DNA from: Rhynochetos jubatus
Taxonomy: Eukaryota > Chordata > Aves > Eurypygiformes > Rhynochetidae
Assembly (NCBI GenBank): GCA_027574665.1
Contig: CM050655.1
Coordinates: 13,387,170-13,451,169, forward strand
Length of the DNA stretch: 64,000 nucleotides
Reading direction: 5' to 3'
Position numbers and translations under genes: made by a program. The notes under the pieces were generated by a model. It was not told where the DNA came from. It did not search any database and saw nothing but the letters and a program-made list of their open reading frames with translations. The number at the start of each line of letters is the position of its first letter. Position 1 is the first letter of the stretch. Positions 49,788 to 61,130 of this stretch are shown one piece after another.

Positions 49788-50081
49788 CTGCCAGCAGTTT
49801 GTAGGAAATGCTGAGATTCTGACACAGATGATGAACCGAGGGTAACTGGAGCTGATGAAACGTGCCAGGTGGTTTATTCTCCTTGATGTGAAAGGAGAGA
49901 TCCATTTCTGTGAAGCAAAGCTGCCTTGCTGTCAGGGAACTGCAAGCTGGTGCAGTAGCGTTGATCAAGGAGAGGAAAACTGTGGTGCGCATAGCAGAGT
50001 CACATTCCTTCTCTTGGAAAGGGTGGGATGAAAGGAAGACGTACAGCATCACCTTTGATAACGGCATCCAGTTTCCTACAG
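49788..50081 (-). CDS. RET: RET exon 3 (cadherin-like domains 1/2)
   Basis: This exon encodes SVGNWMPLSKVMLYVFLSSH, then KECDSAMRT, LINATAPACSSLTARQLCF, HIKENKPPGTFHQLQLPSVH and HLCQNLSISYKLLAG. The chosen acceptor is TTTTTTCTCTGAAG at 50082-50095. The nearer CTGTAG acceptor at 50076-50077 would join T of exon 2 to GA and create a TGA stop, so it cannot be used with the exon 2 donor. This gives 294 bases against 288 in human. Cysteines equal to human Cys137, 157, 166 and 197 are present; the Cys142 partner is missing. Confidence 0.92.
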
Positions 50082-51660
50082 CTTCAGAGAAAAAACGCAC
50101 CAGAAGAAATATTTTATAGAAGACAAGTCAATGTTTCTTTTACCCATTTTGTGCCCTAGACCATTATTGCACAAAACAACCATATATAATCTTAATAACC
50201 CCAGTAAGCAAGAAAAAATGGTACCACTAACTTTACTTTGCAGAACCTCAGAGAACGATATCAATGTTGTGACACTGACATAAAGGACGCTGACATTAAA
50301 CAGGTCACTATCAATAATCAGCTTTTTGATAGGACTGGGGTTTGGAGGGACTAGAGCAGAGTGGGGTGGCAGCAAAATGGCAACAAATATTCAGGACAGA
50401 CCCTCAACAGCTACTAACTGTCATTTAAGTCACAGCATTCTGATAGTTTATACCAGTGGAGGATATAGGCCATATTACTTACGTTCAGAGGACAAATTGC
50501 TTCATCATTTTGAAATATAAAGAGCTAGTCAAAAGACAACATAGAAGTTAAAATCAACGTGTGGCATCTCCTAATACACCCTCAAGCCTTAATTATTTTG
50601 ATTACCTTGGTTTGACTACAGACAAATTGATAGCATCTCTGTAATAGATCTAATTCACTTGAAAAGATGCTCTAGGTCACTTTGATCTATATGAACAAAA
50701 CACAACTCTCAAGTTCAGGATAGCTATTTGTAACTGAACAAAGGAAAAATAGCTATCTGATATTCATGAATGCAGAGTACCAAAAATGCAGCAAAAAAGG
50801 GTGAGGTATCAAGGACTTAGCACTTCAAAATAAAGCAGTAAGTGTCTGAAGTTGAACATTTAAACATCAAGGCACCCAAGTCAAAGGGTAGTGTTGATAT
50901 ATGGCTCTTACAAACTCAAGACAGTTACTACAGACTCTCCAAAAGCAGAATTTCTGTAACTGATCACAGCGGTATGCCATTAACTCCTCACCCATTTCCT
51001 CCTCCACCATCTAATGATACCTAATTTCCTCATAGATCAAAATCACCAAAACCAATTTACTGCTAGAGCATAAAAGAAGGGGAAAAAATGGAGATAATTC
51101 ATTTCTGTAGTTCAACAGTAAGCTTCTCTAACAGAGCCAAATCTCAAGAGAGGGAGAGAGGTACACTTAACCATTTCTTCCAAGAGCAGTTTGGTGTGAC
51201 GTGCAAACGTACATTGTGAATCCACGTTACCAGAGGTCAAGGACCATTTTTATACAAGCTTGAAGTAATCAAACGGCCCTGTTCTGGGCACTAAGCGCCC
51301 AGCATTAGCACAGTGGAATTAGCTTAAGTTGCATCAGTAGATGAACACACCGCAAACCTCAGTGTAAAGCTGCGACTTGTACAGATGTAAAATGCAGAAA
51401 AAATTTCAAGTACCGCAACTTGCCCACCATACTGGAGTCTACAGTGTGAGCAGCTGGATCTGCCCCAGGTCAATGTTTGCTTTGGAATATGGTTCCCTGC
51501 ATTTCCTGTGTGTTTCGCTGGGTCTGCTTCCTTATTTTAAAAGGGTAGATGCACTTTTTCCAAATTTGATGCTCACACGCTGATGGATAAATCTCATGAT
51601 GTGAATGTACTTTGCTTTAACAACAGATGCTTCAACAAGAAAAGCTAGTCTTATACTTAC
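50082..51660 (-). other. RET: RET intron 2
   Basis: About 1.6 kb. No interspersed repeat, exon or RNA gene recognised. Confidence 0.85.
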
Positions 51661-51912
51661 ACAGCATGTTAAAGTCCTCTCTATCCAGGCTTTTGCTGAG
51701 GTAGAGAAGTCCTGATTTTTCTCTGATTTGAAACCAATGATTTTCATGGGATCTTGCTCGAGAAATGATGAGGTTCTGGCACAGATGAAAGTGAGCCACT
51801 TCCCCGTGTGAATCCCTCAAGGCATGGATGCGCAGGAGCGGCGTACCTGCTGGTTGATCAATGTAGACATTCTCCGAGTACTCTTTCCTGGGGAAGTAGA
51901 GACCAAAGGCAG
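51661..51912 (-). CDS. RET: RET exon 2 (cadherin-like domain 1)
   Basis: This exon encodes AFGLYFPRKEYSENVYIDQP, AGTPLLRIHALRDSHGEV, then HENHWFQIREKSGLLYLSKS and LDREDFNML. It is the first cadherin-like domain and contains the LDRE motif. The acceptor is TTTGCAG at 51913-51914 and the donor CTGT then GTAAGT at 51655-51660. At 252 bases it is 12 shorter than human: one residue is lost in the loop before HENH and three residues move to exon 3. It has a cysteine at 51779-51781 where I recall glycine in human, and glutamine where human has unpaired Cys87. Confidence 0.95.
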
Positions 51913-54565
51913 CTGCAAAGGAAGGCACACAAGAGGACAGGTGCTCCCAGTCAAACCATTTTTGCACTGGCATTTTCTTAAGAGATGCATTTCCAAAGAA
52001 CCAAAGGCTTCCTTCTCTAAGAATTGAATGAGCATTAAAAAAGTTGTGGAAAAAGGCAGATCCCTCATCTGGTGTGAATAAATATAGCTTTACTGCACTC
52101 AAGCCAGGGACACAGCCACCAAAAATTTGGCCTACAGTTTATGTTTAAGTTACAAAATCATCTGCTTTTTGAAAGTAAAACTGCTTTCCTGTAAACATGG
52201 CCCAGTTTAAGCAGAATGCTTAATGAAGCTCTGCTTGCCAAATTTCACTTGAGTTCCTATCTGGAGCTCTCAGCTCATCCATTATCTCACAAATTATATT
52301 CAAAGAAGGTAAAAACCTCTGATGGAATCACACACTTTAAAAGCCTAAACGCACTCTGTTGAGAGAAAACACAGAAATGTATCAATGGCTCGCACACTCT
52401 TCTCTGGAATACATAAAACCTCTCTTTACGTAGGAGTCCTTTTGTGGCTCACTCTCTTTCCAACAGGCTAGCACGATAGTTCTGGTACAGAAAATGGATG
52501 TTGTTTAAATAAAATTGATATGAAAGCCCTATAAGTATTTTTAAAGAGACAGGTAGGAAAGCTGACAACTAACTTGCCTGGAGAGGGAAACATACATTTA
52601 ATTTTAACGCAATGGCCGTGACTGACTCGTTGTCCGATTTTATTCCCCGCTCTGACACTGCAGACACATACATTTTGGTAGGGCTCAAATGCCCCTTGAT
52701 GCCTCTTTCTTCAGCTGATCTCATCTTACCGGCTCCCTGCAATGGCCTGCCTACCCCTTTCCAGTGCTTCCCTTCCAGTGCTATCGCTTGTAAATATGAA
52801 CCCAGTGGAATGGTTGGTAAGCGAGGGAGGTACAACTTGATGTTCACTGCACTCGTGCACACTCAAAACGCTGGAACCGTCACTCCCGTACTTCACCCGC
52901 CCTGACACTCGCACTCATACAGAAGAATACTTGCATATTGCAGAATTTTGCCACGTTTAATCTGACTTAAGGAGTAGTATGGCATATAAAAGGCTCACAC
53001 ATCTGCTGAACAAATGAAAACAATAACTATTTCCGTATGTTATTCACGCAAGACTATCCTAGCTTAAATCAAGCCAGACAAAACTGGAAATGATGGTAAT
53101 ACAGCAGTAAAATTAGGGCTATAATGCCAAAACATCTTCAAAATAGCATCAGGCTATAGCACGTATTTATTTCTTCTTATTATTATTGGATCCATACACT
53201 GTTCTACAGAACAGAGAGGACCGCAAACAAACTGTAAACAAGAGCCCTCTAATTTCATTTGGAAATACCACAGAAACCACTCTACCTTGCAATGACTCAT
53301 GACATCATAAGTATCCCTGGATGCAATTACATCCATGAGATTTACAGAGGCCCATTGTTGTTTTTTTTCTACATATACTTTGCAATATATGAATAAAGTG
53401 GTTAAGTATTCCGGTAGGTGAATTCACTCCAAAGTGAGTAATTCAAAGGAAAGCCAACAATAATATTTTTGGGAGATTTAGAAAAGCATTAACTCCTGAT
53501 ATTCCCTGCCTGGAAGAAAACTAATACTTCTGATTCTGGGGTTACCACCATCTTTTTTGTAAGCTAGATTGCGGAACATTTGTAATAAATGTCAGGGTTT
53601 TTTCCCCAGTCCCTCTGTCTGTCTTTTTTGACATGCAGGAAAACCTGGTGAATATGCCTCGCTAGAAGTCTTTTCATTAACAAGAGGGATGAAGTGATAC
53701 CCAAATAGCAAGTCCAGTCCTAGTGCAAACAGCTAGATTTCCTTGAGATATTTTCTATAAAACCTTGATTCTAGAATTATGAAAACTTCCTCACAAGAAA
53801 TTCAACACTGCAAATTCACTGCTCAAGACTAAAAAATGACTTTTGACCCACTGAAAAATACAAACTAGGCTTATATAGAAGATTAGCTATGGGACAGAGG
53901 AGTATTTCCCTATTTCCAAGACAGGGGTGAACAGTTCTAATGGGGGAATGTTGCGCGCTCAGCATCACAAACACATCACGCAGAGCAAGCACCAGCACTG
54001 TCGCACGGACGTGAGATCACCTGCTGCAAAACAGCATATAGAAAATAGAGCATATGTAAACAGTATGGATGTGTAAAGCGTGAAATTGTAAAAGGCGTAA
54101 ATGAGGTATTTTGAGTTGTAATGATTTATTTCCTTGATCTTAAACAAGTGTGTGAAGCTTGCTTGGCTCTACAAATCTGGGCCCACACTGCATGCTAGTA
54201 TGTACACAGTTGTGTTTAACAAAGCATGTGAATAATTATGACAGACGCATCCGCTTAAGTGTCTGAAACTTGGCATGCAACTACACCTCAGCAGAGGTCA
54301 GCATCCTGACTGAATTCTGCCTTTGAAACAAAAAGCTAGTATTTATGCTTCAGACCCTCACAAATTCTTTGGCATGAGTTCACAGGAGCAGTCTTCTCCA
54401 TTCTCAGAAAAAAGGGAAAAAATCCTGTAATAAAAAGATTTGATTTCTCTGTAGATAACAGAAATGCAAAACAATGCTTGGTATTTTGAAAAGAGAAGAG
54501 GATTCTATCATAAAGTAATTTTGAATTTGCATCACTAATTAACCAGAAATGTTTTTCACAAATAC

Positions 54566-54611
54566 AAAAGCCACTTTAAGAAATTAGGAAAAGCCACTGT
54601 AAGAAATTTAA
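54566..54611. repeat. Two-copy imperfect tandem duplication
   Basis: A unit of about 23 bases starting aaaagccacttt and aaaagccactgt is repeated side by side, each copy continuing as aagaaatt. The copies differ at only a few bases, so the duplication is fairly recent. No function suggested. Confidence 0.8.
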
Positions 54612-56036
54612 GTATAAACAAGTTCCATTTTTCCCTGATTCAAACCTGATGAAGCTGATGAAATTCAATTCTATCACAAGTGTTAGCTTTGAGTACAGAG
54701 CGTATTTCTTATTAAGGGCAACAGCTAAGGAGAGTTTTACATGACACTAGCAGATTTGACATACTTTCATGTTTTACTTAGAAACCCGTATTTCAAGTGA
54801 AATGGTTTCACTATAGAAACCTAGATGGTAAACTAAAAAAATTGTATATTGGATTTAGCCATGTAACAAGATTCACCCAATGCTGCTGGTCTTGAGATAC
54901 CCGGGATTTTGTGAAGTGGTTTGTGTGACTCTCTAACTCCATTTCAGGCACTGACAGAGATGAGAGGTATGCAACAGGCTGCCCAGGTCACAACCACACT
55001 CTGCATATAAATCTTTGGAGGCTGATTGTGAAGGAGACCTTTGAAGTAGAAATGTACCACCCACTTCTCTGAGCTCCATTCATCCCTTCAAGCCCTAGTA
55101 AGTTAAAACCAGATTCAATAAACCTGCCATCTGGCAAGTATGCTGCAGGAGGAAGAGGTTCTAATCCTGGCCACAGTTCCTTGTGTCCTAAAAAGACCAA
55201 AAAAAATCAATTTCCAAGGACTTGTGCAAGCTTCCTATGGAAGCCAGATGGAGTTTTTATTGAATCTGCCATTTAAATAAAGAGGAACTGAGATGGTTAT
55301 GCTCAAAACTGATGGCTAAAGTGCTTTTGCTTAGGAATTAAAAGCAGAGAAACATTTCACATTACAACCTCAAAATACACTATGAAAAGGCTGTGCTCTG
55401 TAACGTACATGAGTAACGCAGCGAGAGATACTAGATTATTTTGTAAACCCTGAATTACTTTTTAGAGGATACTTCCACTCTATTCTGCTACCAGCAGAGA
55501 AAACATGGCAAACTCTGATGGATGAGCAATCTTACATGATGCTAGCATATAGTAACATACAGACGAGAAAAGTGATCACGTTTAAGCGGATGTAATGCTA
55601 CTGACTAATAGCTCCTACAGGAAATAGATACAGTTATGACAGCAGTTTTCCAGCTCAGGGAGAGAAAGCAGATAAAATGAGAGTGGAGAAATGAGATTAT
55701 ATATACTTTGAAGCCTTCATGATTGCCTTTTGAAATACGGCAATTTTTCACGTGGCTTTTTTCAGTCATGAGGGGTTAAGTAAATAACGCTTTTTTGATA
55801 CAAATTGATTTTTTTGTAAAAAATTTTTAGTAGTAAAATTTATACATTTTTAGTGCTTTTTTTGCTTCCACTATAGACTAGACTAGCATCAGTGGGCTAC
55901 TCTTGATGAAAACTCTGACTAGCAACCTTATACTCTTACCATCAACCGTAACGAGGAAAAACATAATCTAACATCTTAGTCCCAAAACCAAGTGGTCTGA
56001 AATTGTTTTATGAGTAAAGAGGAAGACTTCACTCTG

Positions 56037-57016
56037 TGTGTTGGGTTTGTGTGCCAGCATTTTGAGAGCAGGGGCGGGGCTACAAGGGTCCCTTCTGTGA
56101 GAAGATGCTAGAAGCTTACCCGGTTCCAAATCAGACCCACCTCTGACCATAGCTGAGCCAATTAGCACCTCTGTGATTAACATATTTCAGAGGAGAAAGA
56201 AACTGTTGGGGAACCTGCAGCGGAGAGAGGAGTGGGATGTAGGAGAGCCAAGGCGGACACCCAAGTCCAGTGTCCTGGGAAGGCGGGGAGGAGGTAGCCA
56301 GAGCAGAGGTTCTCTGGCAGCTGTGGTGAGAGGGCAGGCTGTGCCCTGCAGCCATGGAGGGTCACAAGGGAGCAGAGACCCACCTGCAGCCTGGAGAGGG
56401 CCCACGCTGGAGGCAGGGGGATGCCTGAAGGAGGCTGTGACCCTGTGAGGTACAGGAACAGCTGGAGCAGGCTGCTCCTGAAGGATGGCACCCCATGGGA
56501 GGGTCCCACGCTGGAGCAGTTAGTGAAGAACTGCAGCCCGTGGGAAGGATGCATATTGGAGAAGTTGGTGGAGGACTGTCTCCCGTATGAGGGACCCCAC
56601 ACTGGAGCAGGGGCAGAGCGTGAGGATCCTGAGGAGGAAGGAGCAGCAGAGACAATGTGTGATGGACTGACCACAACGCCCATTCCCCATCCCCCTGTGT
56701 CATTCACAAGGAGGGAGGGAGAGAAATGGTGAGTGAAGCTGAGCTGGGGAAGAAGGGAGGGGTGGGGAGAAGGTGCTTTCAAGATTAGGTTTTCTCTCTC
56801 ATTATCCTATGCTGATTTGATTGGGAACTAATTAAATTGATTTTTCTTCCCCAAGCTGAGTCTTTTTTGCCCGTGACCATAACTGGTGAGTGATCCCTCC
56901 CTGTCCTTGCCTCAATCCATGAGCCTTTCCTGATACTTTCTCCTCCCCATCCCACCAACGGGAGGAATAAGCAAGCGGTCGCGTGGGGCTGAGCTGCCAG
57001 TCTGGCCTAAACCACA
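56037..57016 (+). mobile_element. Solo LTR of an avian ERVL-like endogenous retrovirus
   Basis: The element starts TGTGTTGGGTTTGTG and ends CTAAACCACA, the TG...CA form of an LTR. It has the landmarks of a common bird ERVL-type LTR: the gctagaagctt block, internal near-repeats of 'cccacgctggagca' and 'gaagaactgcagccc', the 'aagattaggtttt' block, and a 3' part with 'aattaaattgatttttcttc' and 'gcccgtgaccataactggtg'. No internal retroviral genes flank it, so it is a solo LTR. A clean target-site duplication was not seen. It is antisense to RET. Minus-strand frames of up to 201 codons inside it are not genes. Confidence 0.85.
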
Positions 57017-60000
57017 GAACTGTGAAATTCAGTCTCCCAAACAATGTTTGCAACCATCTTTCAAGGTAAAATTTCAGACTCCAGAAAACATGCTTTGAAG
57101 AAAATATCCCAGTCGTAAGATTTGCTCTGGGAAAGGACATGCTTAGATAGCGGGGAAACCATCTCATGTCCATCTCAAAGCACATTGGAGATGGCAAGAA
57201 GAGAGGACAATCTCGTGGCACCATAAATTTGTTCCCAACCGCAAACGGTGGGACCAGTGGTCAGGAGCATCCTGTCACCCTGGTGCACAAGGCAGAAAGC
57301 CCATCCACAACATCCTTTGCTGAAGAGAAGCGGTGCAGGCAGTGAACTGAAATGCAGCAACCAGCTCCCTCTTGAACCTGAGATTGAGAACCTAAGAGCT
57401 AAACCCACAGAAACAGTGACAGCAAGGCACTGTTCACATTCTAGGCCCACCACCTAGCCAAACCATTTGCCCCAAGCTAAGCAAGCAGGTGTCTTACGTA
57501 GCTAATATTGAAAACTCAGAGCTTAAATGACCACTTCTTGTTAAGTTACACCATGTATTTGAACCAAAGGCCCAGTCTCGATTCAAAGTCTTCCCATGAC
57601 TGGAACATAACATAGCTCTTCAAAGTTATTTTGGGTTTCATTATTCTTGTCATCCCGAAAATGTCGCTCTAGCCTAAACGTTTAGTACTGTTCCACTTCT
57701 TTTCACCATATCATGTTTTAAGATACATCTTTTTCCACTAGCTGAAAACCTGCAGGTGTCACCGTGTCTGTTGGATTAACATGCATTTATACACACAAGC
57801 ACTGGGATGCATCTTTAAGAAAATATTTTTTAAAATTCAGCAAAATGGAAAAGGAATGAAAGTTGGTTTTTGTTCAGCAAGTAATACACACCTTTATAGC
57901 CCACATGTCACAAAAGTTACTCAGAGGCCACCAGCATTTTGGAAGGCAACATGACAATTTTTTAAGAATAGAACATAACCTCATGCAATCAAAATCATTA
58001 ATCAAGCACCAACATGCATCTCCAAGAAAAGGGGTATGCTTTTAATGCAATGATAGCCCTATTATTGTAACATACAGGATATAATAATGATATAATAGAT
58101 GAACATGGGAGCCGGCTGTTAATAATCCCCCATTTGTTGCACAGCATCAGATTTCAACAAGCAATTACCTGGCAAGGTTAGTTTTGTGTTCCTGAAATAA
58201 TTATCTTTACTTTTGATGAGTAGCCATTATGTTCCATTACTAATATTAATATACCCAATGTTTGGTTCATCAGACAATAAGAGCAACACACTTGTGTATT
58301 TTAAATTAAAGGCCTTGTCCTCCTTAATACCCTTCTAGCCCCTACAGAATTGAGAAATAAACTCACCCGCATAAACCAAAAACTCAGTAATTTAGGAAAA
58401 AAGCCAACCGTCACTTAAAGGAAAGGCAGCGTTAAACATCACAGCTAGATACAACGCTATGTGTACTGAACATCCTGCAAGGTATCGAAGACAATATCCA
58501 CCACTCAACACAGGTTGATCCATCCCAAAAGAATAAAAATGGTTTTGCCAGCATTTAGATGAATGCCTCTTCAGTCAGAGATGGTTTAACTGAGAGAACA
58601 ATCCCCACATCACACAGGGAAATGCTTCAACCTTTCCTTCAATTCAGCAGCAGGACTGCAAATGAAGAACTCTTCGCTGCACTATCCATCGTTGCACTGG
58701 GACTCATTTCAAAGGTAATCACCAAAGAATTATTATTTCCAACAGACCTGGCTGCACATCACCACAGAACTAATATTCATCAGGGCAAAACATAACCATG
58801 GTTTAAACCAATGAAAGGTTTTAAACCTTTTCAAGGTTCCACCCTGAAAAGCTGGTGGAACCTCTGAGAGGCACCCGTCACCAAGGGCGGGCTCTGGAGC
58901 TCAGCTCACAAAGCTGAGTTTGCTTTTCCAAGCGAGGTGAGAGTTTCAGTGCCAGGCTGGGGAAGAGCTCGTGCCACGCAGCTCCACTCACTCCTCACCT
59001 CTCTCTGGGCTCCTCAGCCGACCACGCCATCAGGTCACGGACAGTCTGCCCCAGACAGGGACACAGCACCGGTACTGGAGGGATGCTCAGCCTGCTGTGC
59101 TCCCCGCTACGCACCAGCACAGCCAGGCACCAGGGCGAGCCAGCTCCCCGGCCGCCCTAGGTGTATAACCACCGCGCAGAGCAGAGTGCTTCCTGCACAA
59201 CGATTAAAAGTTTCTCCTGGTTTTATACAGAGAAGTCAAGTTCTGCCACCAGCTCACCGAGTTCAGGCTGCAGCATCAGCACCTGGGTATAATTCCCAGT
59301 GCACTTGAGAGTCACTAGAACAGTGACAAATAGAACTGACATTCACCTAATTAACTAGCAAGCCATTAATGCGGCTCAGCAGCATGACGTTATTTATTTT
59401 TAGGTGTCTTATTTTTAAAGTTGATCATTACAGAAATTGTAATATGTGATATGACCCAGAGACCATAAGAAACTGTATTAAAGTGAAAATATCAGCTTTT
59501 TCATAAAACTGCTCATCTGGACCCTAGGTTAGAGCGGACTGGGGAAAGATCACCGCAGAGCTTCATACCAGAATTTTCTCAATGTATGCTCGAACTTCAT
59601 AGAGCTGGATAATTACTGTTTCACCTGTTGTGTACATTTAAATGTAGCACAATTGTTAGAGAGTGACAGAATGAACTTCAATAACAGCACTATCGGTGAA
59701 ATACATCTGTTTTACAGAATACGATACTTCCAGAGGGAACAGGTCCTTAGCAAAGTGATGGTAAGGAGAAACAACACTTAACTAGAACATATTCCAGAGC
59801 TGTTAAACTGGTCTGCCTTAAGTTAATTGCCTCTCTTGTGGTTTTCCCCAGCAGATTCCCATGCTCATATTGAAAATGACCCTGAATTCTACACTGAAAA
59901 CACAGAAATCAAGTATATACAAACATTAGATTAAAAAAGCTCATTGACCGCCTGTATTAACCTGCTAGTAAGGAAAAGGAAAATGAAATCCACAAGACAT

Positions 60001-61060
60001 TAATAAGATAGACCTGGTAAAGCCAAAAGATGCATCAGACAAAAAGAAATTTTGAACATGTTTTTAAAAAGTCAAGATCAAAACACAGACACTAAATTTG
60101 TCAGAAAGAAAATATTTCAGCTGGATTTGCGAGAACTGTCAAGGCTTTCATTTCTGTCCCAAGTCAAGACCGGCAAATCTGCGCAGCATGGCATCTACCG
60201 GAGAATGGGACAATGCTTCTGCTAAAGCTCTACTGCCAGTCCACTGGTGCCCAGTTCAGAGCGAGGTCAAACCTGTGCCTACACTTTCCTTTCAGAGCCT
60301 GTACTTCTTGGAAAATTTTAAATTCACTTTTTAACTTCTGTAAGTGCAAAAAAGGCTAGAAGCTTCCTTTCTCTCAAGCTCTTATGGTTTGTTATGGCTC
60401 TTTTTTTTTATTTTAGCAAGAAGGCAAGTTTTTGATGCTTCATTGTTCTAAATGCCAGTGTGACTAAAACCTAAACGAACCTTCACAGAAATTAATGTGC
60501 ACAGAATGCTTCTGAAAAAGGTTGCCAGGGTTTCTGCAAATGCTTCAGATCCCGATTCTGTCACTCCTCCTTACTGTGTGATCCAATACTTCATTACTAA
60601 AGTACAGCTTAATTGCTTGCCAATAACTGAATATAATTTTCCTCCGTATGAGTACAGAGCTGAACTATAAGACAAGGAAACTGACTATCATATTGCAGCA
60701 CAAATTACATTAATAAACTTTTAATAGAATTTATTTACATTAGGGTCAATTTAGGGTGTTTAAAAGGCAGCATAAAAAAAATGAAGACAACGTTTCATTT
60801 TTATACCACTCCAATTCAGTTCTGTACAGACAAATTCATCATGTTCTATACTTGTGTATTTCCAATGACCTCTCTGTATTTTGCTTTGACAACTAACCCT
60901 GAGTTTACAAATGTCAGAGAAATGATCTTACAAAGAGAGCCCATGCTAGTAGTTGCAAAGCTTGAGGCTTTGTTTCAGCATGCTTACAGTAGGTGACAGG
61001 TTAAAATCTTCACTTAAAACCTGTGAAGGGAGAGCGAGAGTGTGTGCATATACAGTTACA

Positions 61061-61130
61061 GAGATTCACAGAGTGTTAGGGGTTGGAAGTGACCTCTAGA
61101 GATCATCTAGTCCAACCCCGCTGCCAGAGA
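61061..61130 (-). mobile_element. CR1 LINE 3' end fragment in RET intron 1
   Basis: The plus strand reads gagattcacagagtg, 'gttggaagtgacctctagag', 'atcatctagtccaacccc', 'ctgcc', which is the reverse complement of a CR1 tail. About 70 bases are kept. It lies in the same orientation as RET. Confidence 0.92.

Noticed and set aside
50076..50077. CTGTAG as the exon 3 acceptor, which would give the human exon length of 288
   Set aside because: With the only good exon 2 donor it creates TGA at the junction. The acceptor six bases upstream restores the frame and the human-like LSV sequence.
54988..55200. 70-codon minus-strand frame that looked protein-like (LGHKELWPGLEPLPPAAYLP)
   Set aside because: No family could be named, no flanking splice sites fit, and it lies inside RET intron 1. 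It may be a diverged repeat.
56177..56782. 201-codon minus-strand open frame
   Set aside because: It lies wholly inside the ERVL-like LTR and is antisense to it. Its low-complexity Ser/Pro/Leu content reflects the internal repeats of the LTR.
58937..59040. Candidate RET exon 1: a minus-strand ATG followed by a GTGAGG donor
   Set aside because: The encoded peptide (MAWSAEEPRER) is charged and not a signal peptide, and the donor leaves phase 2 while exon 2 needs phase 1.
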